From positions 1 to 64,000 of the forward strand of contig JAIBDN010000006.1 of NCBI GenBank assembly GCA_024686215.1: 64,000 bases of DNA. The letters are read 5' to 3'. Origin of the DNA: Gammaproteobacteria bacterium. Its GTDB lineage: Bacteria; Pseudomonadota; Gammaproteobacteria; Pseudomonadales; Halieaceae. Made by a program: the position numbers and the translations under genes. This document shows, piece by piece, positions 18,616 to 31,704 of this stretch. Under the pieces are notes generated by a model that did no database searches, was not told the origin of the DNA, and saw only the letters and a list, made by a program, of their open reading frames with translations. Numbering within the stretch: position 1 is the stretch's first letter; each line of letters opens with the position of its first letter.

Positions 18616-19188
18616 TCAGTAAAGCGTTAGCTCAATATTGCGAAACTTTACCTGACCTTCGCCAAAGTGCTGCAGTGCAAGAAATCCAGGGGTGGGATCT
18701 GCGTCTTCCAGAACGGCAGTCACCGCACCGTTCACTTTGACCTCAACGAAAGAACCGCGCGCCGTCACCTCATAAACGTTCCACTGCCCCACTGTTGTAA
18801 CTTGCGCCAGAGGCGGCATATGTACAAATACGATGGCGCCAGTTCGCGCCTCCTGATTCGGGTGCTCATCCCAGATATTAAGCTCATAGCAGGTGTCGGG
18901 ATAAATACGCGAGCGGTCTTTACAGCGGATAAAAATACCCGAGTTGACCGTGGCATCCGGCCAGAATTCGGCACGCAGGTAAAAGTCACCGAATTGCGCG
19001 TCGCTGGCCAGAAAGCCGTCACCGGCGCCGCTGGCGACGATGACTTGCTCGTTTACTGCCCACTGAATTTCCCCTTCCTGCTGCCATCCATCCAGGGTAT
19101 AGCCATTGAAAACGGGATGTGGGCCAACGCAAGCAGTCATTAATGCAAGCAGTAGTGCGCAGCCAGCAAGTCGGCTCATTGGATTCAT
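18616..19188 (-). CDS. DUF1080 (3-keto-disaccharide hydrolase family) lipoprotein
   Basis: An exported 190-residue protein with a lipobox at LMTAC (cysteine near residue 20), followed by a single concanavalin-like domain of the DUF1080 family: FNGYTLDGWQ at the start, SGIFIRC and ELNIWDEH in the middle, and WNVYEVTARG with VKFRNIEL at the end. Family members include 3-keto-glycoside hydrolases, but the substrate here is not predictable. The start at 19188 has a GAGG ribosome site overlapping the upstream VOC stop; a longer frame to 19215 would overlap that gene. Probably co-transcribed with it. Confidence 0.85.
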   Translation of the reverse strand: MNPMSRLAGCALLLALMTACVGPHPVFNGYTLDGWQQEGEIQWAVNEQVIVASGAGDGFLASDAQFGDFYLRAEFWPDATVNSGIFIRCKDRSRIYPDTCYELNIWDEHPNQEARTGAIVFVHMPPLAQVTTVGQWNVYEVTARGSFVEVKVNGAVTAVLEDADPTPGFLALQHFGEGQVKFRNIELTLY

Positions 19189-19195
19189 TGCGTCC

Positions 19196-19648
19196 TCAAG
19201 CGTGGTGGTTTTCAAAAAACTCCAGAATCAACGGGTCACCCTCGCGTTCCAGATAAGCCACCGCCAGACCCTCAGCATAACGCGTACCCCAGATTGACTG
19301 ATAGCCAATGGACTGAGCCTCCGCGACCGTGCTATCCAGGTCATCCACAATAAAACGCAGATGATGCATACCCTCATTGCCCGCATCCAGAAACTCCTTG
19401 TGCGGACAACCACCGGACACCCATTCAATCAGTTCTATTTCAACATCACCACTTTTGCCAAAGGCCAGGCGCATTTCACAAGCCTCTTGCTCACCCCGGT
19501 AGTCATAATTCATAGGGCCGGGATCCATTCTGGTAAATGGGCCAAACATAGGCTCGTAAAGCACCAGCGCCTGCTCCAGGTCCTTCACCACAAAGCCCAC
19601 CTGGTTAAGGTCGGGCAAGTCCAGTTGCTGTTGTATAGCTGCAGTCAT
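19196..19648 (-). CDS. VOC (glyoxalase-fold) family protein, methylmalonyl-CoA epimerase-like
   Basis: A 150-residue metalloenzyme-fold protein with the paired beta-alpha-beta-beta-beta modules of the vicinal oxygen chelate family. The first module starts LNQVGFVVKDLEQALVLYEPMFGPF and the second GMHHLRFIVDDLDSTV. Histidine in GMHHL and glutamates in VEIELIEW and ILEFFE are plausible metal ligands. Length and layout resemble methylmalonyl-CoA epimerases and lyase-type VOC proteins; the substrate is uncertain. It is the upstream gene of a pair with the DUF1080 lipoprotein. Confidence 0.82.
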   Translation of the reverse strand: MTAAIQQQLDLPDLNQVGFVVKDLEQALVLYEPMFGPFTRMDPGPMNYDYRGEQEACEMRLAFGKSGDVEIELIEWVSGGCPHKEFLDAGNEGMHHLRFIVDDLDSTVAEAQSIGYQSIWGTRYAEGLAVAYLEREGDPLILEFFENHHA

Positions 19649-19820
19649 GATTGATGCTCCACAATTGTTCGCAGCTTACAGGATACGGATTTATGCGGGG
19701 AACACATTATGTAATACGAATATATTATATTGTTGCCGATAGTAGTATAAGTTATCAGACAATGGATGAGACTGAATGCCGCTTATAGCGCTACGTTGTG
19801 GTCTATCACTAGAGCGGTAG

Positions 19821-19932
19821 CCACTGGCCGCGCTCTTCAGGACTGCGGACTGTCGAGCGCATGGATGCGCTCGCCAAGCCTACACGGATGTATTCACGGC
19901 GTGTCCGCTGGCCTGAAGGGGGCGGCCAGTGG
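19821..19932. repeat. Large palindromic (REP/MITE-like) element
   Basis: Left arm 19821-19850 pairs with right arm 19903-19932 over 30 positions with only three mismatches. The 52-base loop contains a second perfect 9-bp hairpin (19854-19862 with 19865-19873) and a possible third stem (ACACG with CGTGT). Folded as RNA or single-stranded DNA it would form a stable branched structure. It lies between convergently read-through regions in non-coding DNA and resembles intergenic palindromic units found repeatedly in marine gammaproteobacterial genomes; only one copy was noticed in this window. Confidence 0.7.
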
Positions 19933-20041
19933 CGGAAAGTACAGCTAGTAATTCCAGGGGACGCGCCGCCCGCCCCTGGAAAAGGCAGGCCTGAACCACT
20001 CAGAGCATGGCGGCAACTCACTAAATAGGGCAGCCAACAAC

Positions 20042-20061
20042 AAAAAACCACCTTTCGGTGG
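20042..20061 (-). terminator. Rho-independent terminator of rpoS
   Basis: On the minus strand the stem CCACC-GAAA-GGTGG is followed by six T residues, 28 bases past the rpoS stop. A textbook intrinsic terminator for the nlpD-rpoS transcript. Confidence 0.82.
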
Positions 20062-20088
20062 CCTACGACAAACAATTAAAACCAGGGT

Positions 20089-21147
20089 TTAGCTGAACAA
20101 CGATTCGCCACTGAGCCCCTGAGTCTCCATGATAGAGCGCAAGCGTTTGAGGGCTTCCACCTGGATCTGTCGCACCCGCTCACGGGTCAGGCCAATCTCG
20201 CGGCCCACTTCCTCCAGGGTACTACTCTCATATCCGCGCAGGCCAAAGCGGCGGGATACCACTTCGCGCTGCTTGTCAGACAACTCATCCAGCCAATCGG
20301 CAATGCTGTCCTTGATATCACTGTCTTGCAATAGTTGGGAGGGGTCGCAAACACGGGCGTCAGCGATAGTGTCCACCACTGCCCTGTCAGATTCCGGGCC
20401 CACCGGCGTATCCACCGAAGTCACACGTTCGTTAAGACCCAGCAGGCGCTTCACATCCGCGGCTGGCTTATCCAGCATATCGGCGATTTCTTCAGCGGAG
20501 GGTTCATGATCGAGTTTCTGGGTGAGTTCCCGCGCGGCGCGCAGGTATACATTCAGTTCTTTTACCACGTGGATGGGCAGGCGAATGGTGCGGGTCTGGT
20601 TCATGATGGCCCGCTCAATCGTCTGGCGAATCCACCAGGTGGCGTAAGTGGAGAAACGAAAGCCCCTTTCCGGGTCAAACTTTTCCACGGCGCGAATCAG
20701 GCCGAGATTACCCTCCTCGATCAGGTCCAGCAGGGTCAGACCGCGATTAATATAGCGGCGTGAGATTTTCACCACCAGACGCAGGTTACTTTCTATCATG
20801 CGGCGCCGGCCGGCATCGTCGCCACTGAGCGCGAGCCGCGCGTAGTACTTTTCCTCGTCGGCGCTGAGCAGAGGAGAATAACCAATTTCGTTGAGATACA
20901 ACTGGGTGGCGTCGAGTGATTTTGCAAGCTTGCCGGCATTTCTGGCCCGGGCACGCTTGAAGCCATCGTCTTTATCACTGCTGTCAGCCGCGGGTGCGGC
21001 ACCCTTCTGAACTGTTTTCTGAGCCGCACTGGATTCGCCGGATTTCTCTGCGCTGGCAGCCCTTTTACGGGTAGTGGCCGATCTACGAGGCGCGGCTTTC
21101 GACTCGGACGTCCTATCCGCGTCGCCGACTGTTCTGTCCACTTCCAT
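20089..21147 (-). CDS. rpoS: RNA polymerase sigma factor RpoS
   Basis: General stress and stationary-phase sigma factor. The 352-residue protein has an unconserved charged N-terminal extension of about 75 residues, region 1.2 at [21 protein letters not shown], region 2 including [20 protein letters not shown] and [18 protein letters not shown] (-10 recognition), region 3 and a region 4 helix-turn-helix at [23 protein letters not shown]. It is the last gene of the conserved block downstream of nlpD, from which it is often transcribed. It may control the CTATACT-type promoters suggested elsewhere in the window. Confidence 0.97.
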   Translation of the reverse strand: MEVDRTVGDADRTSESKAAPRRSATTRKRAASAEKSGESSAAQKTVQKGAAPAADSSDKDDGFKRARARNAGKLAKSLDATQLYLNEIGYSPLLSADEEKYYARLALSGDDAGRRRMIESNLRLVVKISRRYINRGLTLLDLIEEGNLGLIRAVEKFDPERGFRFSTYATWWIRQTIERAIMNQTRTIRLPIHVVKELNVYLRAARELTQKLDHEPSAEEIADMLDKPAADVKRLLGLNERVTSVDTPVGPESDRAVVDTIADARVCDPSQLLQDSDIKDSIADWLDELSDKQREVVSRRFGLRGYESSTLEEVGREIGLTRERVRQIQVEALKRLRSIMETQGLSGESLFS

Positions 21148-21317
21148 GGCTATACCTCATTCTTCTTTTAGTAAATTTTTGAGTGTATTTCCCGCCCGGC
21201 CGATCAGGTTACCCCAAGGTCCTTGCAAATTACAAGCAATCTGAAAGCTCTTTTCATAAATTAATGATTGTGTATTTTTTAATCATGTTTTTAGCACGGT
21301 CTATTTTTGCCCACACT

Positions 21318-22139
21318 TCAGCGCCGTGGCAATACCCTTACCGGGTCAATCGGCTTACCTTCCTTACGAATTTCGAAATGTAATTTAACCGTGTCAGTAC
21401 CACTGCTGCCCTTCTCCGCTATTTTTTGCCCGGCGCGAACCGTATCGCCCTCACCGACCAGCAGTCGGTCATTGTGGCCATACGCGCTGAGATAAATCTC
21501 ATTGTGCTTGATGATCAGTAACTCACCAAAGCCGACAATGCCGGTGCCGGAATACACCACTTTACCTGCGGCCACCGCCTGCACCGGATCGCCGCGATTA
21601 CCCGCGATATCTATCCCCTTGTGCACGCTGGAGGAATAACCGCGCGTCACCCGACCCTTGCTGGGCCACCGCCAACTGCCTACCGCGCTACCCGTGTAGG
21701 TACCGCCCGAGGTAGTCTTTTTGGCACTCGAGGATGACGTGCTGGTGACAGGTGGCGGCTGTGTCACCGTGCGCGAGACGGCAACGGTGGTACTCGCAGC
21801 CGGGGCCGGGCTTGGGGCCTTGGCCGCTGTTTTTGCGGCACTGGCGGCACGCGGTTTGTACGCCACAGGCGCCGGTATCGGCGCTTCCCTGAGAAGGATT
21901 TTCTGACCTGGGTAAATAGTATACGGCGCGGATATTTTATTGGCCGCGGCAACCTTGCGATAATCCATGCCGTAACGAAATGCGATGGAATACAGGGTTT
22001 CACCACGCTGCACGTGATAATTGGATGTGGAAGAGGATGATCGGTTGTAGCGATCTTCAATGGGGGCAGGCGGGTTGCTCCCGCATGCGAGAAGGCTGCA
22101 TAACACCAGGCCCGTCAACCACCTTGTGAACACTCGCAT
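21318..22139 (-). CDS. nlpD: NlpD-type LysM/M23 lipoprotein
   Basis: Outer-membrane lipoprotein that activates cell-wall amidases during division. The 273-residue protein has a lipobox LLACGS (Cys near 19), a LysM domain around YHVQRGETLYSIAFRYG to IYPGQKILL, a proline/alanine/threonine linker and a C-terminal M23 domain starting HKGIDIAGNRGDP. The M23 zinc site is incomplete: the second HxH motif reads KLHFE, so the first histidine is lost, as in other NlpD proteins, and it should be an activator, not a peptidase. It precedes rpoS by 170 bases, a region that in relatives carries the main rpoS promoter. Confidence 0.94.
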   Translation of the reverse strand: MRVFTRWLTGLVLCSLLACGSNPPAPIEDRYNRSSSSTSNYHVQRGETLYSIAFRYGMDYRKVAAANKISAPYTIYPGQKILLREAPIPAPVAYKPRAASAAKTAAKAPSPAPAASTTVAVSRTVTQPPPVTSTSSSSAKKTTSGGTYTGSAVGSWRWPSKGRVTRGYSSSVHKGIDIAGNRGDPVQAVAAGKVVYSGTGIVGFGELLIIKHNEIYLSAYGHNDRLLVGEGDTVRAGQKIAEKGSSGTDTVKLHFEIRKEGKPIDPVRVLPRR

Positions 22140-22169
22140 TCCCCGATCGCGCGCCGCCTGAGCCGGGCG

Positions 22170-23084
22170 CTAGCGCTCCCCCCAGCGGAAGTCTATCAAC
22201 CACACGGTGACAAAGCCCACTGCCATTAATGACACACACAAAGCGAGCGCAGGCTCCTGTCCTGTCAGCACCAAAAACTCGGTTGGCGATACCGGCACCT
22301 GCTGCGCTGGCTTCAACTGACCATGACTACCAGTCACCCAGTCCAGCACCCGTTTCCAGGGCCAGACAACCGCCAGTGAACCAAACAGGAAACCGGTGAG
22401 CAGCGCCATGGTGCCCTGGTGATAACGCTGCAACAACCAGTGCAGCAGGCGCGAGAAGCACATCAGCCCAGCGCCGGCCCCCACTGCGAATACCGCGAGA
22501 AACAGCAGATCCAGCGACTTTACCGCTGCCAGCACCGTGCCATACATGCCCAGCAGCACCAGGATAAAGCTGCCCGATATGCCCGGCAATATCATTGCGC
22601 AAATCGCCAGAAAGCCCGACAGGAAAATACCGGCAAGGCCAATGTCCAGGGATACCGCTGGCGACAGCGCAATCGTCAATGCCACCCCGGTACCCACCAG
22701 CAAGCAGATGCCACGGGACACATTCCATTGATCAACCTGGCGCAACAGAACCAGGGCTGAGGCCAAAATCAGGCCGAAGAAAAAAGCCCACAATGGCACC
22801 GGGTGGTTCTCCAGAGTCCAGGAAATCAGGCGCGCCAGGGAAAAAATGCTGGTGCCGATACCCAGTAACAGCGCGAGCAGAAAACCGCCATTGATATGCG
22901 CCCAGGCGCCCTTGATATCCAGCTTTAACACCTTGCCCAGAAATTCCAGATCGACTGAGCGAATACTGTCCAACAGGGTGTCGTAGATACCGGTGATAAA
23001 AGCCACCGTGCCGCCGGAGACACCGGGGACAATATCTGCCGCACCCATTAGCAAGCCGCGCAGAAACACTCCCGGCGTATTCAT
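22170..23084 (-). CDS. popT: DUF368 family membrane protein, undecaprenyl-phosphate transporter candidate
   Basis: Polytopic inner-membrane protein of 304 residues with about eight helices. The family signature GAADIVPGVSGGTVAFITGIYD is near the N-terminus and its inverted counterpart ILPGISGSFILVLLGMYG near the middle, giving the two-fold pseudo-symmetry typical of a transporter. DUF368 proteins (PopT) have been reported to flip undecaprenyl phosphate back across the membrane for cell-wall recycling. It lies 4 bases from pcm and 30 from nlpD, in the position where surE is found in Pseudomonas and E. coli. Function is inferred from family only. Confidence 0.85.
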   Translation of the reverse strand: MNTPGVFLRGLLMGAADIVPGVSGGTVAFITGIYDTLLDSIRSVDLEFLGKVLKLDIKGAWAHINGGFLLALLLGIGTSIFSLARLISWTLENHPVPLWAFFFGLILASALVLLRQVDQWNVSRGICLLVGTGVALTIALSPAVSLDIGLAGIFLSGFLAICAMILPGISGSFILVLLGMYGTVLAAVKSLDLLFLAVFAVGAGAGLMCFSRLLHWLLQRYHQGTMALLTGFLFGSLAVVWPWKRVLDWVTGSHGQLKPAQQVPVSPTEFLVLTGQEPALALCVSLMAVGFVTVWLIDFRWGER

Positions 23085-23088
23085 ATCA

Positions 23089-23724
23089 CTACCTCACTGT
23101 GCCGGGGCGCAGGGGTACAAAACGCACGGCTTCTACAATCTCGGTCTCATATCCTTCGGCTGTGCGGGTAACGACCTGCAGGTGCTGGTGAGCATCACTT
23201 CCCACCGGGATCACCAGGCGGCCGTTCATCGCCAGCTGGCGCAACAGTTCTTCGGGAATCTGCTCCGGAGCCGCTGTGGCCATGATGCCGTCGAAGGGAC
23301 CACGCTCCTCCCACCCCATACCACCATCGGCATGGTTCATATGCACATTGCGCAATTTCAACTGGCGCAGACGCTGGCGCGCTTTCTGCTGCAGGGGCCG
23401 GATGCGCTCGACGCTATAAACCTCCTCCACCAACTGGGCGAGGATAGCGGTCTGGTAACCCGAACCAGTGCCGATCTCCAAAACCCGCTGCCGCGGTCCT
23501 GCAGCCAGTAACAACTCGGTCATCCTGGCCACTATGTAGGGCTGGGACAGGGTTTGCTGAAATCCGATGGGCAGGGCAACGTCTTCATAAGCGCGATGCG
23601 CCATGGCTTCATCCAGAAACAGATGCCGGGGCGTGGTGCGCAGCACGTCCAGCACAGTCATGTTGGTGATCCCCTGGTCGCTCAACCGCTGTATCAGGCG
23701 TTCCCTGGTACGCTGCGATGTCAT
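23089..23724 (-). CDS. pcm: Protein-L-isoaspartate O-methyltransferase
   Basis: Repairs isomerised aspartyl residues in aged proteins by methylating L-isoaspartate with S-adenosylmethionine. The 211-residue protein has the SAM motif [15 protein letters not shown], the family segment [22 protein letters not shown], and [11 protein letters not shown]. The ATG at 23724 ([14 protein letters not shown]) matches homologues. In-frame GTG codons at 23766 and 23754 would extend it into the truD 3' end and cannot be excluded. The gene belongs to the truD-pcm-nlpD-rpoS block, but surE, which normally precedes it, is missing. Confidence 0.94.
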   Translation of the reverse strand: MTSQRTRERLIQRLSDQGITNMTVLDVLRTTPRHLFLDEAMAHRAYEDVALPIGFQQTLSQPYIVARMTELLLAAGPRQRVLEIGTGSGYQTAILAQLVEEVYSVERIRPLQQKARQRLRQLKLRNVHMNHADGGMGWEERGPFDGIMATAAPEQIPEELLRQLAMNGRLVIPVGSDAHQHLQVVTRTAEGYETEIVEAVRFVPLRPGTVR

Positions 23725-23746
23725 TCCAATGCCGTTGAGGTCAACC

Positions 23747-24805
23747 CTAGTCACTGCCCTTGTCACTCCCTATACCCTTTTTTTCGTTATATTGCACGAG
23801 CTCAGCCAGCAGTGCGGTGGCATAACTGCCAGCACCCAGGACAAACTCCAGTTGCAGGCTGCCATCATCACAAAAGCGCCAGCAAAAGTCATCCGCCATC
23901 ACCCGCGCTGCGCGCCAGGCAAGATCCAGCCCGGCCTGCTCCAGAAATTCACAGGACGCCGTATGCCCGGCCAGGCTAGCGGCCTGCTGCTGCGCCCGCA
24001 ACTCACCCGCCGCAGACTTACCTCGCCCCCACAAGGGCAGCGCCGGGTGTAAATCACCAGCCGCCGCTCGCGTGCGGATATCAGCGTCCACCTGATCACA
24101 GCCAAAGTGGCTACGCGTGCCGTGCAGCATACAGACGTCTCCATCCAGCACCGTATTCCAGCTGCCCGCGCTGACCCGCTCTGCCAGCAACACATTAAAC
24201 AACTGGGAACGCAGCGCCGACAGATAAAACCCGCGCTTGTTGCGCGTTACGCGTCGCGCGCCCGTGGCCATCCATTGCTGTGCCTGCGTCAAGGTGGAGC
24301 CGTTTCGACCAAAGCGCTGCTCGCCAAAATAGTTGGGCACGCCGGCACTGCGAATTTGCTGCAGGCGCTGCTCCAGCGCGTCGCGCTGGCCCTGCAACTC
24401 GCGCAATACCAGCGTAAATTGATTGCCCCTATGCACACCACGACGCAGCTTGCGCTGATGCCGCGTGACTGCAAGCACCTGAACGTCGCCGTCGGCCTCC
24501 AGCAACATCCAATTGGGCTCGGGCTTGCCAGCGAGACCCACGCTGAACCACTGGCGCGTGAGCGCATTGCGATCCTTTAAACCGCTGATACCAATATCAC
24601 GCGGCGCCACACCACTGAGCCGGGATACCCGTTGCAACAGGTCCATGCTGTTCAGTTCGCGCTTTTGCAGGTGCAGGAACGCGTGCTCGCCCTGACCAGA
24701 CAATTCAAAACCCAGTAGCTCACGCACCTGAAAATCTTCAGGGCAGCTACGAATAAGGGCGCTGCCCGGGGGGGCTCCCCAGGCGCGAACCACGGGGGAG
24801 CTCAT
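23747..24805 (-). CDS. truD: tRNA pseudouridine(13) synthase TruD
   Basis: Makes pseudouridine at position 13 of tRNA-Glu. The 352-residue length is typical. Motif I is around [21 protein letters not shown], the catalytic aspartate is in [17 protein letters not shown], and [15 protein letters not shown] is the conserved family segment. Its ATG overlaps the ispF stop by 4 bases, so translation is coupled. It precedes pcm. Confidence 0.95.
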   Translation of the reverse strand: MSSPVVRAWGAPPGSALIRSCPEDFQVRELLGFELSGQGEHAFLHLQKRELNSMDLLQRVSRLSGVAPRDIGISGLKDRNALTRQWFSVGLAGKPEPNWMLLEADGDVQVLAVTRHQRKLRRGVHRGNQFTLVLRELQGQRDALEQRLQQIRSAGVPNYFGEQRFGRNGSTLTQAQQWMATGARRVTRNKRGFYLSALRSQLFNVLLAERVSAGSWNTVLDGDVCMLHGTRSHFGCDQVDADIRTRAAAGDLHPALPLWGRGKSAAGELRAQQQAASLAGHTASCEFLEQAGLDLAWRAARVMADDFCWRFCDDGSLQLEFVLGAGSYATALLAELVQYNEKKGIGSDKGSD

Positions 24806-25281
24806 TTCAACGAAGCTTGGAGCAGAACCACAGCGTGAGCCGCTATGCCCTCCTCGCGGCCGGCAAAACCCAGTTTCTCTGTAGTGGTGGCTTTGACATT
24901 CACCTGGGAAATGCCGACCTGCAGGTCGGCGGCCAGCTTACTGCCCATGGCTGCGATGTGCGGGGCCATTTTCGGCGCCTGCGCGATAATGGTGGCATCC
25001 ATATTGGACAGGGCCCAACCGGCATCATGCACCAGTTGCACCACGCGACGCAGCAATATGCGGCTGTCTATATCGGCATGTGCCGCATCGGTATCCGGAA
25101 AATGTCGACCGATATCGCCCTGCCCAATAGCACCCAGCAGTGCATCGCACAGCGCATGAATCAACACATCCCCGTCCGAGTGTGCCTCGAGGCCGTGGCT
25201 ATGCGCAATGGATACACCACCCAGCACGATCTGCGTACCCTCGCAGAAACGGTGTACATCGTAGCCGTGCCCTATACGCAT
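24802..25281 (-). CDS. ispF: 2-C-methyl-D-erythritol 2,4-cyclodiphosphate synthase
   Basis: MEP-pathway enzyme converting CDP-methylerythritol 2-phosphate to the cyclic diphosphate for isoprenoid synthesis. The 159-residue trimer-forming protein has the zinc ligands in [11 protein letters not shown] and [20 protein letters not shown], the segment [13 protein letters not shown], and the C-terminal [23 protein letters not shown]. It lies 25 bases after ispD and overlaps truD by 4 bases. Confidence 0.97.
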   Translation of the reverse strand: MRIGHGYDVHRFCEGTQIVLGGVSIAHSHGLEAHSDGDVLIHALCDALLGAIGQGDIGRHFPDTDAAHADIDSRILLRRVVQLVHDAGWALSNMDATIIAQAPKMAPHIAAMGSKLAADLQVGISQVNVKATTTEKLGFAGREEGIAAHAVVLLQASLK

Positions 25282-25306
25282 ACCCTGCTCCTGTGAGTGG
25301 TCTGTT

Positions 25307-26023
25307 TCATGCCGGATTCTCGCTGAGCTGTTGCAGATACCACGCCGCCAGTTCCAGGTCTGCAGGAATAGTCACCTTAAGATTACGCGAAGAACCCGCC
25401 ACCAGTTGCACCCTCTCTCCGGCCAATTCCATCGCCGAGGCTTCGTCGGTAATTTCCAGACCCAGCCGGGTAGCCTCCTCCAGCGCCTGACGCAGGGCGC
25501 CAAGCCTGAACATTTGCGGTGTCTGGGCACGCCACAGAGCGCTGCGCTCCAGTGTACGCTCTATACGCCCCTGGCCATCATCCAGTTTTACGGTATCAAC
25601 AATGGCCTCGGCCAGAATTGCTCCCTCGCCGCTGGCCAGCACTCTGGCCATTAATTTTTCCAGGTCGGCCAGCGATAGACAGGGCCGGGCAGCATCGTGC
25701 ACCAACACCCAGTCCTCAGGTCCGGCCAGCTCACTCAACGCGGCCAGGCCAGCCAATACCGAATCCCGGCGCTGGGCACCCCCTATCGTTGTCATGACGC
25801 GTGGGTCGTGCAGCAGTTCTATGCCTGCTGCCCTGGAGTCCTGCGGGTGCAGGGCCACTGCAATCGCGGCGATAGCATCACTGGCCAACAGGGTCCGCAG
25901 GCTGTGTTCAAGAACGGTGGCACCGGCAATTTCCAGATACTGCTTGGGCAGCGGCTCACCCATGCGAGCACCGATACCCGCCGCCGGCAGCACAGCCCAA
26001 CAGCGCACCGGAACATTACTCAT
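25307..26023 (-). CDS. ispD: 2-C-methyl-D-erythritol 4-phosphate cytidylyltransferase
   Basis: Transfers CMP from CTP to methylerythritol 4-phosphate, the third MEP-pathway step. The 238-residue protein shows the nucleotidyltransferase opening [31 protein letters not shown] in the active site and ETPQ-like RAQTPQMFR. Its ATG overlaps the ftsB stop by 4 bases, the same coupling seen in Pseudomonas and E. coli. Confidence 0.97.
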   Translation of the reverse strand: MSNVPVRCWAVLPAAGIGARMGEPLPKQYLEIAGATVLEHSLRTLLASDAIAAIAVALHPQDSRAAGIELLHDPRVMTTIGGAQRRDSVLAGLAALSELAGPEDWVLVHDAARPCLSLADLEKLMARVLASGEGAILAEAIVDTVKLDDGQGRIERTLERSALWRAQTPQMFRLGALRQALEEATRLGLEITDEASAMELAGERVQLVAGSSRNLKVTIPADLELAAWYLQQLSENPA

Positions 26024-26328
26024 TGCTCTGTGTCCAGCGCAGGCGCGGGCAGTGGCTTCTTTTCGACGAACTGGTAGTACGTCTCTCCTTCACGCACCAG
26101 ACCCAATTGCTCGCGGGCTCGCTGCTCTACCCCTGCATTACCGCTTTGCAGTTCCAGAACTTCGCGCTCCAGCACGGCATTGCGTTCGCGCAGTTCCTTA
26201 TTAACTGCGGTGTGTTCCAGTACCTGCCGCTCGAGGCGTTGCTGCTCCGCCAGACTACCTTCGGCGACCCATAGCCGATACTGCAGAAACAGCAGGATCA
26301 GCAATAAACAAGCCAGCAACCAGCGCAA
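26020..26328 (-). CDS. ftsB: Cell division protein FtsB
   Basis: Bitopic inner-membrane divisome protein that links FtsL and FtsQ. The 102-residue protein has one N-terminal membrane helix (about residues 3-20), a leucine/glutamate-rich coiled coil over residues 25-65, and the conserved tail AREQLGLVREGETYYQFVE. It is 15 bases after eno and overlaps ispD by 4 bases. Confidence 0.93.
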   Translation of the reverse strand: MRWLLACLLLILLFLQYRLWVAEGSLAEQQRLERQVLEHTAVNKELRERNAVLEREVLELQSGNAGVEQRAREQLGLVREGETYYQFVEKKPLPAPALDTEQ

Positions 26329-26343
26329 GTGTGGCCCCGCTGA

Positions 26344-27648
<1,305 letters not shown>

Positions 27649-27657
27649 TCAGCTGTA

Positions 27658-28518
<861 letters not shown>

Positions 28519-28545
28519 TCATATTCAGTGTCAAAGACTACCACT

Positions 28546-30198
<1,653 letters not shown>

Positions 30199-30236
30199 TT
30201 ATTTACGCTATTTTACTGGATAAACAACAACGCGCG

Positions 30237-30252
30237 GCCCGGGTATCCGGGC
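30237..30252. terminator. Hairpin between tilS and pyrG
   Basis: GCCCGG and CCGGGC form a perfect 6-bp stem with a 4-base loop. Read on the minus strand, a TTGTTGTTT-rich stretch follows after a short GC spacer, so it may partly terminate tilS transcription before pyrG; a TTTT follows on the plus strand as well. Confidence 0.35.
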
Positions 30253-30334
30253 GGCCTTTTAAGACCGTGCGAGTCCTGCAAAAGATGGGAAATCAGGTTA
30301 CCAGAAAGCCGCAGCCAGCTCAATCACCAGAGGC

Positions 30335-31669
30335 TTACGAACTACGCTCCCAGTGCAGTCGCCACAGGGGTCGGCCATCCTGGGCAGAGGACTGAAAACG
30401 AACCGATTGGCACAGGCACAGGTCGCCCACACTGAGCAATTCATCATCCAGGTACAACAGGGGCACCCGGTCCCGCCACCAGGGTGGAATATCCATTTCC
30501 TGCAGCAGTTTCTTGAGACTGGTACTGCCGCCACGGCCCACGGGGGCACAGCGCTCACCGCCACTGCGCCAGGCGAGGGTCAGGCGTTCATCTACAGCCA
30601 ATGACAGGCCAACCTCCTCTGCAGGCTGCAAGGATACACGGCCCACCCCGGGTATATCCTGAACACCCCCGGGACTGAGTTCGAATGACGGCAGCGACCC
30701 CTCGCCGGGCTGAGGCAACAGATAGACCACTCCCCGATAGCGCTGCAAGGTATAGGCGCTACACCGCAAGCGTGGGCTACTGTCATCTGTCGATTCACGC
30801 AGCTGACGCAGAAACTCCTCCAGCGCAGACTGATCAGGCGACGGCAGGCCGCGAACCTGCAGCCAACTGCGCAGCTGCGCCGCGGCAGACTTCCCCACCA
30901 GAGCCGCAACACCCACACCGGGATCACCCAGTGCGCTGTAGACGGTATCGGGCGCTGGCAGGAGGTCATTGAGCGCGCTTGCTGTCCCCGCCATATGCTC
31001 ACTGGCACGAGCCACCGTGCGTCGGTAGCCAGGCCAGCGAGACGCCAATAATGGCATCAGCTCAGCGCGCAGGAAATTGCGGTCCATCGCGGTATCGGTG
31101 TTGGAGGGGTCTTCGATACAAGTCAGCCCATGCCCGCTAGTGTAACCCTGCAACTGTTCACGTGATAACGACAGCAGGGGGCGCACCAATTGACCCTCGC
31201 CCAATTTGCGCTGCCGGGGGATCGCTGCCAGCCCATGCACGCCGGCACCACGCAATAGCCGCAGAAAGAAAGTTTCAACCTGGTCGTCCAGATGATGCCC
31301 CAGAAACAGCACTTCCCCCGCCTGCAGCTGCTCTTCGAACACAGCGTAGCGCGCCTCCCGGGCCGCCGCCTCGCCGCCCTGCCCGCCGGGGTCAACCGCC
31401 ACCCGCCTGGTCAGCAGTGGAACCTGCAGCATTTTGCACACCCACTCGCAGTGCACCTGCCACTCGTCGGCCATGGACTGCATACCGTGATTGATATGGA
31501 TAGCGCTCAGCGCTGGAGCCCCGGGATTAGCGCGACGCCACAGGGTCAGCAGGTGCAACAGGGCACTGGAATCGACACCACCGCTGAACCCCACATACCA
31601 GTGGGCAGCCGAACGCAGATCCGTTAGGTCCTGGTCGAGGGCGCTGTGGTCAATAAGCGATGCGGACAT
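30335..31669 (-). CDS. tilS: tRNA(Ile)-lysidine synthase
   Basis: Converts C34 of the CAU anticodon in tRNA-Ile2 to lysidine, changing both decoding and aminoacylation identity. The 444-residue protein has the PP-loop ATP site SGGVDSSALLHLL near residue 29, HINHGMQSMADEW, the segment FLGHHLDDQVETFFLRLLRG, and a C-terminal substrate-binding domain with WRSGGERCAPVGRGGSTSLKKLLQE. It lies between accA and pyrG in the conserved order. Confidence 0.95.
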   Translation of the reverse strand: MSASLIDHSALDQDLTDLRSAAHWYVGFSGGVDSSALLHLLTLWRRANPGAPALSAIHINHGMQSMADEWQVHCEWVCKMLQVPLLTRRVAVDPGGQGGEAAAREARYAVFEEQLQAGEVLFLGHHLDDQVETFFLRLLRGAGVHGLAAIPRQRKLGEGQLVRPLLSLSREQLQGYTSGHGLTCIEDPSNTDTAMDRNFLRAELMPLLASRWPGYRRTVARASEHMAGTASALNDLLPAPDTVYSALGDPGVGVAALVGKSAAAQLRSWLQVRGLPSPDQSALEEFLRQLRESTDDSSPRLRCSAYTLQRYRGVVYLLPQPGEGSLPSFELSPGGVQDIPGVGRVSLQPAEEVGLSLAVDERLTLAWRSGGERCAPVGRGGSTSLKKLLQEMDIPPWWRDRVPLLYLDDELLSVGDLCLCQSVRFQSSAQDGRPLWRLHWERSS

Positions 31670-31704
31670 AGCCCTGGAACGGGAAACTGCCCAACAGGAC
31701 AGCC

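Larger units (their letters stand above)
19649..20088. other. Intergenic region between VOC gene and rpoS 3' end
   Basis: 440 bases with no credible gene. An AT-rich segment around 19701-19740 contains TATAAT on the minus strand (19724-19729), a likely -10 for the VOC-DUF1080 transcript. The middle holds a large palindromic element (19821-19932), and the right end holds the rpoS terminator. Confidence 0.6.

Noticed and set aside
19766-19948. 60-codon frame across the palindromic element
   Set aside because: Its sequence is dictated by the inverted repeat; no ribosome site and low protein-like character.
23725-23766. Longer pcm start (GTG) overlapping truD
   Set aside because: Homologues begin at [10 protein letters not shown]; the extra residues have no similarity, though the GTG has a passable ribosome site.
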